Below, piece after piece: positions 30,756-42,426 of a stretch of DNA of 64,000 nucleotides. Position 1 is the stretch's first letter; every line of letters begins with the position of its first letter. This DNA comes from Skeletonema tropicum (lineage: Eukaryota > Bacillariophyta > Thalassiosirophyceae > Thalassiosirales > Thalassiosiraceae), in assembly GCA_037178625.1 (NCBI GenBank), contig CM074135.1, positions 1,180,001 through 1,244,000 on the forward strand, given 5' to 3'. Made by a program: the position numbers and the translations under genes. Under the pieces are notes generated by a model. It was not told where the DNA came from and ran no database searches. It worked only from the letters and a program-made list of their open reading frames with translations.

Positions 30756-32404
30756 TCAAACATGCATATTTTCTGGAAGCATATCTGGAATACTCGGAAT
30801 TTGCATGTTGTTTTCTGGAAGTGGAGGAGCAAATTGAGCAGGTGGAGGGACTGGGGCTTGAGGTGGGACTGGAGCTTGCGGCACAACATGTACCACTGGA
30901 GCTGGAGGCAGAGGTATCACAGGACGGTGTTGTGCTCCTTGCGTCGGTCCCAACTGTTCTTCGCGAATCTTTCGACTCCATGTTGCAACTTTCCAAGTTA
31001 GATGCTTTTGCTCATTCTTGCCGGACGTCATGTTTGGAGCTTTGCTATGCAGTGCAGACATTGCTTGATCGTATGTCATTTTAATGAAGGCATCATCAAT
31101 GTTGGCCACTGGCACGGAGTCCAAGTCCTCGTCTATCACTGTCTGCATGAATATCAGAATGGGACGCCATCCGTCTTTGAACTTTTTCTTCGCTGCCTGA
31201 TGAACATCACCCAGCGTGACAAGCCGAAGCGGTTTAATAGGAGCATCAATGATCTCATCCTTGTTGTTGCGAATCTTGTGATCGGGAAACCCAATGAGCC
31301 AGTGACGCCAAGCTCCATAAAGATCACACTGAGGAAAGACGAATCCAGCCGGTATATCATAACTTTTACCATCTTCGGTAAAGGCGCAATACCCGCTCAC
31401 ACTTGGTGTGATCGTCATTTCTGGTGATAAGGAGATAGGATTCCTTGTGAAGCCTTGAAGACTCTCAGCAACCTTGGAAATTTCTTCTTGCATTTTAGAT
31501 GCAAGACCCATAACATCTGGAAGCTCAGAGATGAAAGTGGCCATCTTGGCTTGTTCTCCAGCGCTTGCAGATGCAGAATCTTCCTTCGAAAGTTCCTTTG
31601 CAATCGCATCATTACTCGACTCCAATGATGTTTTCATCTGCTCAATAGACGTCCCAAGTGACGCTACAGATGTTCCCATGGTCTCCAACATCTTGATAAA
31701 CTCATTATTCCGATTTTGAATCTTTTGAAGAAGACCGCTCGCACCATCTGCAGAGTTGATCGCCGTGACAATCTCCTCCATACACTGCTTCTGCGCCAGC
31801 ATCTCCGGTGCCTTTTTCCTATTATCCTCAATACTTTTGACTCGCAAAAGTAGAGTCTTGACTTCATGCGACTTTGTTGGGTTTCCTCTCTGTTCGACAT
31901 GATCCCAAGGTGCAGTCCGTGGCATGAAGAAGGATATGGACTGGATAGTACGGACATGATAAGAGTGGTATCGAAGTCGTGTTAGAGATGGCATTTACAA
32001 GACACGTGTAACGACACGACACAACAAGTATCTGCAGCTGGTCACCACAACTCACCTTTTTCATGAAACCCAACGAAGACCAACTACTACCCACAAGTTG
32101 GGCATTCTCATCTGGTTCTGTTGTACCAAAAGCTTTTGCATTCATCCACCTGACAATGTCGTTCGGAGTGATTGCAAGCAGGTCATCTTCCTCGAATTCA
32201 TGTTCCTTTGGATACGGAGAAGTCTTTTGGTGATAGTGAGCTATGAATGTGGAGAGTGTCAGAGAAAGATAAATCAGTGAGCTTACAAGCAATCGAAAGG
32301 TAGCAACTCATTTGCATCGAAGCGGATGCATGCTTACCCATGAATTCACAAAAAATAGACGTGTACCGTGGCGTCGGCGGGACCTTCACGGCTGGCTTGG
32401 ACAT
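30756..32404 (-). CDS. Three-exon protein of an apparently mobile-element-associated diatom family
   Basis: Exons 32338-32404, 32056-32240 and 30756-31940, with GTAAGC/TAG and GTGAGT/CAG introns of 97 and 115 bp, all in frame, giving 478 aa. The N-terminus carries PTPRYTSIFCEFMAHYHQKTS and a helix pair ending FMKKSISFFMPRTAPWDHVEQRGNPTKSHEV. From memory, this FMPxxxxxWxxxxxxGNPT(K/R)S block recurs in multicopy proteins of centric diatoms that can carry tyrosine-recombinase (Crypton-like) domains. No recombinase catalytic residues are seen here. A long coiled coil (MLETMGTSVASLGTSIEQMK...) precedes a second recurrent module (SYDIPAGFVFP ... AWRHWLIGFPDHKI ... IKPLRLVTLGDV ... WRPILIFMQ). The tail is Pro-rich. 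It reads intact. Confidence 0.6.
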
Positions 32405-33019
32405 GGTGATGCGTCGTGCGACAGCGTATATAGATGAACTGTAAACGAATGCCGCTGTCACTGTTTATGTGATAGCAGGGAGGAGTGCAATGCTCTCGGC
32501 TTGGTGCTGTCGTAGTGAGGTGATTGTATATGTCGGGCGCGTGTGTTGTACTGGTGGGCTGCGATTTTCATTGTGTTGCCCATCAATTTGAAACTCCAAC
32601 GGATGATTAGCGAGTTACACGACGAGAATGCAGAACGATGATGAGAAATCAAATAAGAAAAGCCTTCTCATAAGAATCGCCAATGGCCCTTCTTCAGTTG
32701 GAGGGCTAATTCTTGGGGCTGAATTCATTTTCTCATCAAACTTCTCATGTTGGAGAATATGGATGCGGGTCAAAGATTAACCCGCGGGTGAATATATGGT
32801 GTTGCTGCTCACGTCTCACTTAACAGAAATGTAACAGAAGTAACGAGATCACTGTTCGTGTAACTGTAACTGTCTTCCAAGCCAACATCAACTTGCTGTG
32901 GGCACAATCACAATGGTGGTGCACATCCTCTCTCTCTATCTCTAGAGCTCTCTCTCTGAGTAAACAACACCACTGCTTTCAATCTTATTGCCGCGTAAAA
33001 TAAACACAGTATCATCAAG
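32405..33019. promoter_or_regulatory. Divergent intergenic region
   Basis: Contains an ACCCGCGGGT palindrome at about 32777-32790 and a CT/GA-rich tract at 32930-32960 (CTCTCTCTATCTCTAGAGCTCTCTCT pattern, partly palindromic) just before the KIX-like gene. No gene seen. Confidence 0.35.
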
Positions 33020-35780
33020 ATGGCTGGTAGCATGGAAGACATCCTCATGATGGGGTCCGACTCGGACAGCGATGACGACGGCAAAGTAGGGGTCGCTGAA
33101 GTAGCCGCACCACCTGCACCGCCACCAGCGGCAACTAATTCATCCAAATCAGAGTTGACCAATCGCTTGAAAAATCTGTATTCGTCATCCTCCTCTCCTC
33201 CCAAAAGCACCGGTACGATTCCTAATCCTATAGCTGCGGCACCCCCAAGGAATATTCCTCCAACGATGAATGTGGCCAGAACGGGGGCTCCATCTAGCTC
33301 GCATAATCCAAATTATGTCCCGCCCATGGTTCACAATCAGCATCCTCATAGCAATGTCCCATCATCCTCTTCGTCGCAGCAGCAAATGCAACAGACTCAG
33401 CAACAACCGCCGCCGCTAGTGGGCGTCGGGCGAGTCCCAGCACCACTACCCAAGGCCAGGGCCAACAATCGTGCAGCACCCCCACCCAACAGAATTGCAG
33501 CTGTGCCCAATCCTACCATCCCACCCAGTCCAATGACTGCATCATCCGTGCAGCAGAGGCAATCATATTCTACATCATCCCAATCCTCTCGTCCGCGCCA
33601 GTATCAGGCTCCTCCTGGCAGATCGAATAGTTCTCAAGGAGGAGTGCCCCATGGTATATCGCAACATTCCAATCCTCACATGTCAGCATCCGAACATAGT
33701 GCAACTTCATCACGGTCTTCGGGTCAAGCGTCCATGTCTGTGTCTGATCAGGAAAAGAAGGAGAAGGAAAAGTTCCTCATGTTCACTAGAGTTTTGATGA
33801 AGTAAGTATGGTCATAATATGTTTTGCATTCAAAGTTTCGAGCATTGGACTCACTAAGTTTGCATTCATTGTCATCTTGACAGATACTTGGAACAACGTG
33901 ATACAGCTATGCATGCCCGGGCAAAGGCAGAAATCAAAGACTGCTACGAAAGAAATAAAAACGGCGACCCCGCCTACAAATCTCTCACTCAAAGCATGAA
34001 GGCTCGATTGAAGGTTACAGTGGGTGATGAATACTGGAGAAAGGCGCATAGCTATCTGGAACATTTCTTCAAGCAAAAGCAAAAAGAAAGGGCCAGGGCT
34101 GGGGAACAGCCACACATGTCTAGTCAGCCTTCTCAACAACCTCACCCTCAGCAGCCTCCTTCTCAACAACCTCACCCTCATCAGCCTTCTCAACAACCTG
34201 CCCCTTCCATTGTACGTACTTCGGGTCAACATCAGCCACCTCCACATCAACCACCAGTTCAACACCAGCCACCGCCGGCTCAACCCATGATCCCTCCTCC
34301 TCAGCAGCAGCAGAAAATTCCCATACAACAACCCCCTGCACTCACCAAACAACAAGTTGATGCACAAAAGAAGAAAGAAAAGGAGAAAGAAGAAGCTGCC
34401 AAAAAGAGGAGAGAGCAGCGCAATGCCAATGCCAAGGCGAAACGTGCGGCCAAAAAAGCAAAAGAAACTGCCGCCGCCGCGTTGCAGGCGAAAGGAATGC
34501 AACCAGCTGGAACTACGAGCTATCCATCGGGTATTCCCACGCCTGCTTTGACATCGTCAGTGGCTGTTCCAGGGCCTGCTGTCACGTCGGCAACTGCAAG
34601 CGTTTCAAGTGCGGGTAGCAAGAAGGAAACCAAGAAGAAACCGAAAAAGGTACCGTCACGGCCTTCTGTTACCAAGAAGAAGAAGACAGAGCCAAGTTAC
34701 AAATTTAAGGATAATGTTGACCACGCCTTCTTGATCGATACCAAGTCAATACCAAATATTCTCTCCAAGGATCACAAGCTGGATTTGAATTTGGATGAGG
34801 AGCAAAGGATTTTACTTTATGGAGACCAGCGCCAACGAGAGAAGGTTAGAGCCGTTACAGATGCTGCAGCGGATGCATTGTCGGCAGGAACAGTAGCAGA
34901 TGGAGTGTTATCAGAGGCGGGGATACCACAACTACCGTGGAAACTCCCTGCTGTGTATGAAGCATGGGGGGAGAGGAATATACTTTCTGTGCGTGCAGCG
35001 TGGGCCAAGGTGCGTCTTCCAGAGAGTGAACTGCTACATGATGAAAAAATGAAACAGGAGAAAAAATCAATTGAGAGAGTGGCGGATGTACCAACTTCTG
35101 CAGAGAATGTGATGTCTGCTCCTAACATTCTATCAAAACCTGTTGAGGAGAGGGCACCGACTCGACTTGAAGATGATACAACGAACCATGTTTGGCACAA
35201 TGAAACTCGAGCAGCACAAGACCCAACTCTTGCCTTGCTCAGTGAAGCTACTGAAATGTATCTCAAAGAAGCGATTGAAAAAGCCGTTGGCAAAGCACGG
35301 CTCCGACAGAACCTCGACGGAGTACGATTATGGCACACACTGCACTCTCACCATGCAGATCCAAGCTCGACCAACGGCAAGCAACCTCCTGCTTTGATTC
35401 GTTTGGGGTGTGACGTGCGCCGACAAGTAGCTTTGGCGGATGGAAATGCAGTCAAGATTTATCAGCGTATGGAGGAGGCAATTGGACGTGACAATGATAC
35501 CGTTCATTTTGAAGCAGAGGATCCCGAGAAGATGGTCCTGGAAGCCACTAGCATGGCAGATCTCTCGCGAAAACCTCCATTGAAATCGGCAGTTTCTGAT
35601 GCCGACACAGAAGCCAAACGAAGGTTTGAAGTGTTTGCAGGAAAGGATATTCAGGAGCCTCCATTCGGTAGGGTACCAAAGAAAGCAAAGGTGCTCTTAT
35701 CGGATCTTCCTGTGGGGACTGTAAGTAATCAGACTTCAGCGATCCGTGCTCGAAGGAGACGGCTCTTGGGTGGCTGGTAG
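33020..35780 (+). CDS. KIX-like domain transcriptional coregulator, two exons
   Basis: Exon 1 is 33020-33801, exon 2 is 33884-35780; an 82-bp intron (GTAAGT/CAG) splits the codon before YLEQRD; 892 aa in total. The N-terminus is acidic then Pro/Gln/Ser-rich. At the splice junction sits a helical domain, LMFTRVLMKYLEQRDTAMHARAKAEIKDCYERNKNGDPAYKSLTQSMKARLKVTVGDEYWRKAHSYLEHFFK in outline, resembling the KIX-type module of diatom CBP/p300-like proteins. A Pro/Gln-rich region and a Lys/Ala-rich coiled coil follow. The C-terminal third has helical blocks (ATEMYLKEAIEKAVGKAR, LIRLGCDVRRQVAL) that may be a histone-fold-like TAF4/ADA1-type domain, which is uncertain. Nuclear coactivator role inferred. 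Confidence 0.65.
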
Positions 35781-35945
35781 GATATGTTATAGATCTTTTC
35801 TAGGATATATCTATCCCTAATTTATGAAAAGAATATTCTTAGCATCTTTTTCAGTAATACACATTGCCTCTCTATGCATCTTGTTGAAACCAAAGCATCA
35901 ACATACTCTATATTCTACAATTTCAATTTAACCACCTCCACTAAT

Positions 35946-36706
35946 CTAATCACCCAAAGAAACTAGGTAATCGGCCCCTTTATTGACACCAAAGCTCAAT
36001 AAAATCAATCCTGTACCCGTTGCATGCCACAGTGAATGATAGATAACAAACTGATCATAATTGTTTCGTTTACTGTGGTACATAGCCATGAGATGACATT
36101 TCACAGCCACTAATGACAGAAGTATCCACATGATTCCAAAGAGTGAATATACTGCATAAATGTTTGAAAACTGTACAAAAGAAGTGTGTTCAGAAAGGAT
36201 CGGATATAAGGTGAGTTATTGACATGCCTTTAGCTACTTCCAAAAGATGTGTTGCATACTAACATACTCACAAATGCAATGGGTGCCAAAACTCTATCAA
36301 ACAAGTGACTCCACGATTCAACACCACTGTACAGATAATCACTGCTAAAGGACGAAACCGTTACAACCAGCAAGCATAATGCTGCAAACGGGCAGCAAGA
36401 TTTGATCAAACATGGTATCGGCAGGAGGAAGAGGAAGCAAGAAATGCCGATCATCGTTGACCGCTTATGACCCCATGGCAATGAGGATTTTCTGGACAGT
36501 CTCTTCCGAAAGAACGTTGAATTGACAGCTTCTACAATGGATGACCTCTTGCGTTCTTCCAGCTGTTTGGATGTTGTGGTTGTGGTTGCTGTTGTTGTCG
36601 TATCTTGTGTGGAGATTGTGGATTCGTCATCAGTCTCCGACAAAAAGCTGCAGCTCGATTCGGCAAGAGATGGAACTCTCTGCCGCAATTGATATTCGGT
36701 CGACAT
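35946..36706 (-). CDS. CREST-like multi-pass membrane protein, two exons
   Basis: Exon 1 is 36272-36706, exon 2 is 35946-36170; the 101-bp intron has GTGAGT/CAG ends and phase 0; 219 aa. After a Ser/Thr-rich cytosolic N-terminus there are about six or seven membrane helices. Polar residues fall as in the CREST superfamily (alkaline ceramidase, PAQR, TMEM8 types): SSFSSDYLYSG, then HLFDRVLAP with Asp, then YHSLWHATGTG with two His near the C-terminus. A zinc-dependent lipid hydrolase is possible, but this is inference from residue pattern alone. Confidence 0.5.
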
Positions 36707-37207
36707 GATGATGTGGCTTCCTTATCTTGCTGGCTGGAATAGCGACAATCCCAGTGCCTCCTTCCAAAATGACAAAGCTGTGATGGGAGTTAATGGGCGA
36801 GGGCGAGGAGAATCAGTTGTGCGTAGTGCGTGCTCGATTTTGGCCCATGGCTTGGAGGCATTGGTCGGGCCTCGCTATGTGAGCAAAATGTAGGTGCGAA
36901 GGTAGGCAAGTGGTACTCCCTTAATCAATAATACTGATTCCTACAAGTGAGTTGGAACGAAACGTACTGATTCCTACAGATAACACAAAACGTCATCTAT
37001 CAGATCCAACTTTTTCCCAATTCTCACTTGGATCTCGAATCTTTCTTCGTTCTTTTCTGTTTTTCATTCAGTACCTAGGAGTACGTTGCTCTCGACTGTC
37101 AACTAACATCATTATTCTGGTTCGGTCAGCTACTTTCACTTCAGGTTCAATGCCCTAAATATTTGCTTGACAGTCTGTGTGGTGCAGTTATTACAAGCAA
37201 TTCATCC
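36707..37207. promoter_or_regulatory. Divergent intergenic region
   Basis: Upstream of the CREST-like and MoCo sulfurase genes. CTGATTCCTACA is repeated at 36933 and 36967. No gene seen. Confidence 0.35.
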
Positions 37208-40200
37208 ATGAACACACTAAGCCGTGAAGATGCCGCCATCTTCGTCCGATGGGTTGCCAATTCTTTCACTTCGAACATCAACTTCTTCTCCCAAAGCATC
37301 GTGACAGCGATAATCGCAATCATTCTATCACTTTTGTTTTATAGGAGAATTAGAAAGCGACACCCGCTAGCGATAACAATAAAACAAAAGTCGTCTGCAT
37401 CTACAACACTGCGCAGCAAACATGAGTTCCTAAAAAGAGTTGGGAGTAGGTATGGTTACTCAAATTCTGAGAAAGGATTTATAGATGATTGGAGAGAAGT
37501 AGAATTCCCTTCCCTCATCCCACCGCTACAGGTCACACCAGACGATACTATTGCCAACAGTGATAATGCTGCTAACAAACAAACAACACTGGACTCTGTG
37601 GAGCGAGAGGTTTATTTAGATTACGCAGGTAGTGCACTCCCTACGCAGTCGCAATTGAAAAGTTTATCCAAGCAAACTCAGATTTTGGCAAATCCTCATT
37701 CGATTGGAGGTGGACTTGCATCGGATAGGACATATACGGCAATACAAAAAGTCAAGGACAACATAAGGGTGCATTTTGGTATCGATGATGAAATAATTTA
37801 CAGTGATGAGAAAGACCCTAAAGAGGGAGAGAATGAAGTGCAAAACAAGGAAGAATATCAGTTTGTCTTTACATCTGGCACAACAGCGTCTTTGAAACTT
37901 GTCGCAGAACGATTTCCTTGGAGTTCTCTAAAATTTACGACAAGACAACATTCTCAAATTCGAATGAGGCGTGATACTTCGTCAGAAATGCAATACAATC
38001 TCGAGTCAATACAATTTCAGTCAATGCTTTTATATCCCAAGAATGTGCACACGTCGGTTATTGGGATGCGCAATATTCCTTTACAGCGGGGGTCAACATT
38101 TTACTGCGTTTCAATAGAGGAACTTTTGAGTGCGACTCCACAATGGTTTCGCAGTGTTGTTGATGCAGCAATTTCTTACAAAACCCCACCAAAGAGTGAG
38201 GAACCTGTTGGCTTTTGTGAAGAGAAAAAAGATGAGAATATGAATATAGAATGCAACAATACAAGTAATCAAACTCTGTTCCATACCGGTGAGGAAGAAA
38301 GGGCAGAGGTGTGTTGCAACACAATTTGGGTGCACCACCTGCTTGCTCTGCCTCTTGAATGCAATTTCAGCGGTGATCGTTATGATTGGAGTCATACAGT
38401 TGAAGCGGCCCGAGCATCTAACTTTTGTACATATCTTCAGTGTCCTACTGGTCAGTTACGAGTCTGCCACAAATGGAATATATTGCTTGATATTGCGAAA
38501 GCTGCAGCGACAGGTCCAGTAGATATACCGAATACTTGTGCACCAGATTACGCTGTTGCATCTTTTTACAAGATGTTTGGATATCCTACTGGACTTGGTG
38601 TTTTGATAACGAAAAAACGCCCCAAATCAAAAAGGGTCACGTCCGACGTGCCCGAAGATGGAATGATCAACTCTAGCGAAGAATTACTACTGAGTGGCAG
38701 AAAAGACTCTCCGCGGCATTACTTTGGTGGAGGCTCAGTTGATATCGTACTCCCACGGAAAGATTTTGTAGTTCCCAGAAATACTCGGCATGTACATAAT
38801 GAAGATGAAAGTGGAGAGTTTGTGGACATGGGTGTAACTGTTCATGGTACAGAACACTTTCGAGGAATATTAGAACTTGAAAATGGCTTCAGAGAGCTAG
38901 ACGCCCTGGGGGATATGAAGGTCATATCCTCTCATGCTACCTGCCTTGCTGAGGAGCTCGTGCGTCGACTGGAGAAATTGTTCCATGATAATGGGACACA
39001 GGTTGTACAAATTTATGGTCAGTGGGGAAAGTCATTGAGCAAAGGCAATGCCAGAAATAGATTCTTAAGCCCTGGCCCCACTGTTGCGTTTAATATTCAA
39101 GATCGAGATGGTTGCATAATTGGATATGACGAGGTATCGCGACTTGCATCGTTGAACTCTCCTCCAATTCAGCTAAGAACGGGATGTTTTTGTAATCCAG
39201 GAGCGTGTCAAGAAGCTCTTTCTCTGACAGAAGCCGATGTGCTGGATCAATACCAATCAGGACATGTCTGTGGAGACAGAAGAGGTGTTATCGATGGCAA
39301 ACCGACAGGTGCAATACGAGCTAGTTTTGGCAAAGATAATTTGTGGGAAGACTTGAATGCACTTGCAGCCTTCATCCAAAAGGTATTTGTCTCTCGAGAA
39401 GATGCTTTGTCTTTGTCACCAAGGGCACTCTTGACTGAGACAAGCAGTGATAACCCAGCGAATGAAAGCATGACAGTAATCGAAAGTCTTTTTGTGTTTC
39501 CAATCAAAAGCTGCGCTGCGATGAAGGTGAACCGATGGCCTATTCACCAAACGGGTAGACTGTCGTTTGATAGAGAGTTTGCTCTTGTTGATTCGTCTGG
39601 ATCAGCAATGAGGCTCCATTCTCACCCTCGGATGAGCGAAATTCACCCACGTATAGATTTAGACACGAACAGTCTTGTCGTATCCGCACCTCATTGCGCT
39701 GACTTAGTTTTGAGTTTGAATACACCGACCAATAATGACGAATCGATTAATCCTGAAGATGTGCAGGTGTGTGGTGTTCTGTGCAAGGGTAGGATTTGGG
39801 GTGGTCGTAAAGCATCATCTTGGTTTAGTTCATTTCTTGGGGTGAGATGCTGGTTAGCTCGTCATCATGTGGCCAAGACCAAGGCGGCGCTGTCTAGAAA
39901 TGGACGGGACGATGGATTGGCATATTCCAACGAGGCTTCGCTGCTGCTACTGTCGCAAAATGCAATCACTGCACTTAACAGGGTTATCTTTTCACAAGGC
40001 TGGGGAAAACAGGTTGTTTCGCGACATTTTCGACCTAACATAGTTGTATCATCAAGCTCTGATACAGAGAAAGATACTGAGCAACAAGTGACGAGCAACC
40101 CAGAAGATCTGTGGCAGAAAATTTGCATAAAGAATGAGGGCAATACTCTGGAGCTTAATGCGATAGGAAAGTGTGCCCGTTGTCAGATGGTTGATATAGA

Positions 40201-40360
40201 TCCTGACTCAGGAATGAAAGGTAACACCTTGAGAGCTTTGGCCGAGTATAGACGCGAAAGAGGGAAGATCTTGTTCGGTACGTTTTTTAGTGGCAACTCA
40301 AAGAATGATATGAGAGATGTCTTTTGGATTGAGGAAGGTAATGAAGTACGGGCGCGATAG
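37208..40360 (+). CDS. MOCOS: Molybdenum cofactor sulfurase with an N-terminal membrane segment
   Basis: From the ATG at 37208 the protein is 1,050 aa, intronless. The NifS-like aminotransferase half has YLDYAGSALPT, ANPHS, FTSGTTASLKLV, the PLP-binding Lys near residue 455 (SFYKMFGYPTGLGVLI) and the sulfur-accepting Cys near residue 660 (RTGCFCNPGACQ). The C-terminal MOSC half has SLFVFPIKSCAAMKVNRWPI, FRPNIVV and GKCARCQMVDIDPDSG. It adds the terminal sulfido ligand to Moco for xanthine dehydrogenase and aldehyde oxidase. Unusually, residues about 22-45 (SQSIVTAIIAIILSLLFYRRIRKR) form a membrane anchor before the enzyme. Loop inserts are longer than in plant or animal enzymes. Confidence 0.93.
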   Translation: MNTLSREDAAIFVRWVANSFTSNINFFSQSIVTAIIAIILSLLFYRRIRKRHPLAITIKQKSSASTTLRSKHEFLKRVGSRYGYSNSEKGFIDDWREVEFPSLIPPLQVTPDDTIANSDNAANKQTTLDSVEREVYLDYAGSALPTQSQLKSLSKQTQILANPHSIGGGLASDRTYTAIQKVKDNIRVHFGIDDEIIYSDEKDPKEGENEVQNKEEYQFVFTSGTTASLKLVAERFPWSSLKFTTRQHSQIRMRRDTSSEMQYNLESIQFQSMLLYPKNVHTSVIGMRNIPLQRGSTFYCVSIEELLSATPQWFRSVVDAAISYKTPPKSEEPVGFCEEKKDENMNIECNNTSNQTLFHTGEEERAEVCCNTIWVHHLLALPLECNFSGDRYDWSHTVEAARASNFCTYLQCPTGQLRVCHKWNILLDIAKAAATGPVDIPNTCAPDYAVASFYKMFGYPTGLGVLITKKRPKSKRVTSDVPEDGMINSSEELLLSGRKDSPRHYFGGGSVDIVLPRKDFVVPRNTRHVHNEDESGEFVDMGVTVHGTEHFRGILELENGFRELDALGDMKVISSHATCLAEELVRRLEKLFHDNGTQVVQIYGQWGKSLSKGNARNRFLSPGPTVAFNIQDRDGCIIGYDEVSRLASLNSPPIQLRTGCFCNPGACQEALSLTEADVLDQYQSGHVCGDRRGVIDGKPTGAIRASFGKDNLWEDLNALAAFIQKVFVSREDALSLSPRALLTETSSDNPANESMTVIESLFVFPIKSCAAMKVNRWPIHQTGRLSFDREFALVDSSGSAMRLHSHPRMSEIHPRIDLDTNSLVVSAPHCADLVLSLNTPTNNDESINPEDVQVCGVLCKGRIWGGRKASSWFSSFLGVRCWLARHHVAKTKAALSRNGRDDGLAYSNEASLLLLSQNAITALNRVIFSQGWGKQVVSRHFRPNIVVSSSSDTEKDTEQQVTSNPEDLWQKICIKNEGNTLELNAIGKCARCQMVDIDPDSGMKGNTLRALAEYRRERGKILFGTFFSGNSKNDMRDVFWIEEGNEVRAR

Positions 40361-41793
40361 AGGGGCTGAAGGCTTTGCATTGAAAGTAACACATGAAGTA
40401 TAGTTTCACTTCATATTTTTTCTATTTGTTTCAAATCAGTAACTGCTAGTAATTAGCAATTCTTACACACTCGAGCATCTCGCTCTCTATCCCCCCTCCC
40501 CCCAATTAACACTAATTGCAACTTGTTTCCATAACCCACAAGACTGATCTAAGCAGTAGCCCACGTGATTTCTTATGAACCAACTGACTTCTACGTTTAC
40601 TCTGGCTTTTCATACTTTATCCACGCATTAGTAGCAACCATAGGAGGAAGCCCCTTATCAGCACGAATTTCATTAATATCCATCACTAATTCTTTTTCAA
40701 GCCTGACCCATCGCTGGCCAATGTACCCCCCAAGGAAAAAATATGTGACATGAAGCCATGGTTCTATCATTCAAGAAAGAGCAGTAAGGAAACGAAAGGG
40801 TAAGTACGAGGAAATACAATAGTCACTGAAGTTATATTGTGTCAAAATTGATCCATCACCCCACCCTACACAGTCAATGTGTAGGCAGCCCTAACGCCCG
40901 TCACCTTCAACTTTTAACCATCTCGTATATCAGGCAAAATATTATTTACGATGAAAGATTAAATAACAACAACCATCTCCGTCATAAAGTTCTATTGTCG
41001 GAGAATTAATCCATAAGTCATAATTAATTTCTAAAAAACTTACTCCTTGACAGAGGAACTTTTTGCAACGCATTATTCATCATTTGCATTCCGGTTCCGG
41101 AAATGCTTCCCACGAGCATAGCAGTGAGCCCCATGTTTAATGATTTGTTTGCTGTATTGTACACTCGCCTCTGCCACTAATAAGGACAGCTTATAGTACG
41201 CTCTATTAGAGAGACTTGCGACTTCGTCTTCGCCGGAATGAAAAATGAAATGCAAAAGGTGCAGGCGGGCGTGGACAAATGGACCAAGACGGAATTGAGG
41301 CGGGTAGATTGGCATGCCTGTTTCCCGTGACCAAAACACACTTGAAGCGGTTATCAAAACATCTGTCCACCTCCTCATATCCTCGCCGAGTTTTTTATGT
41401 ACCCTCGCCGACGATTATTATCCACCTTTTCCTCACTGCATGCTGGCATGTCTACTTACGGCCTATTAACTTGAGTATCGTACGTTGTCGAGCGGTGCAC
41501 TACTTCAATTAATGATTACTATTTACGGCCCTTTTGTTGAGCTTTTTTCAAATCTCATGCGTGAATAGAGGAAGTTGATAAGAGAACTCACAAGTCGTTG
41601 TAACATTTTGTACAACGCCACTGCTCGCTCCCTCTAGAGATGCTCAAGGCGCATGCAAAAAATAGACAGTACCGAGTATTTGCATAGTTACATTGCAGTT
41701 TTCTAGCTTATTCTCTTTCTATGTATTAGTACAATGGAATCATATCACATCACCCCAATATGTCTATTCTATTCAGTTTTTGTATCCTTCTGC
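40361..41793. other. 1.4-kb intergenic region
   Basis: No gene recognised. A C-run (CCCCCCTCCCCCC) lies at about 40490-40503. The right half is AT-rich 3' flank of the FCP gene. A CACGTG core lies at about 40562. Confidence 0.4.
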
Positions 41794-42426
41794 TTAAGAT
41801 GAGAAGTGTTCAAGGATTCCCTTGCCATCAACAGCCTCTTGGGCCAAGAAACCAGCGGCAGCAAGCATTGCAAGACGTCCATTCTGAAGTTCCTTGGTGA
41901 TCATGATATTAAGCTCCTCAGGGTCCTCGGGCTTCAAGCCAAGAGGGTCAAATCCAATATCACCAGGGTAGTAATCGGAGTTCAATGCACCGGCCTGGTC
42001 AAATTTAACATCAGCGGGGTCAACCCATCCAGTCTTGGCACGCTGCAACTCAGCAAAGCCAATTCCGGCAATGATGAGGGCATCCCAGCCTCCGGGAACT
42101 TGTCCAGGGTGAGTGATGGCAGGGCCAGAGATGGAAGCATCAAAGAGGAATGAAGATCCCTCAACGGCCTCTCCAACAAAGAATCCGATGACAGCAAGCA
42201 TGGCAACACGTCCATGGGTAACCTCTGCCTCACGGTAACGCTTGAGGGTGGCCTCATCAGCCTTTTCGGCAAAGCCGAGAGGATCGAAGAATCCAACAGG
42301 GGGGAGAGCTCCGGGAAGATCGGCGGCGTTGAATGCGTTAAGGCTGGTGGATCGGGCGCCAGTTTGGGCGGGAGCGAAGGCCACGGCAGAGCCGGCAAGA
42401 GCGGAGATAAGGGCAAGCTTCATCAT
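41794..42426 (-). CDS. Fucoxanthin chlorophyll a/c binding protein (FCP/LHC superfamily)
   Basis: From MMKLALISALAG (ATG at 42426), 210 aa. The leader ends SAVAFAP, the plastid cleavage context. Helix 1 is REAEVTHGRVAMLAVIGFFVGEAVEG (E and R chlorophyll ligands/salt bridge) and helix 3 is TKELQNGRLAMLAAAGFLAQEAVDGKGI. A middle helix (WDALIIAGIGFAELQRA) lies between. PGDIGFDPLGLKPEDPEE is the typical loop before helix 3. It binds fucoxanthin and chlorophylls a and c in the thylakoid. I leave the subfamily open; the EAVEGSSFLFDA segment differs from ordinary Lhcf antenna proteins. Confidence 0.93.
   Translation of the reverse strand: MMKLALISALAGSAVAFAPAQTGARSTSLNAFNAADLPGALPPVGFFDPLGFAEKADEATLKRYREAEVTHGRVAMLAVIGFFVGEAVEGSSFLFDASISGPAITHPGQVPGGWDALIIAGIGFAELQRAKTGWVDPADVKFDQAGALNSDYYPGDIGFDPLGLKPEDPEELNIMITKELQNGRLAMLAAAGFLAQEAVDGKGILEHFSS

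Noticed and set aside
33786..34502. 238-codon minus-strand frame over the KIX-like gene
   Set aside because: Leu/Arg-rich antisense of a Pro/Gln/Lys-rich region, starts across the intron, no domain.
40565..41512. Short frames in the 1.4-kb gap
   Set aside because: No conserved motifs, no leaders, random-length frames.
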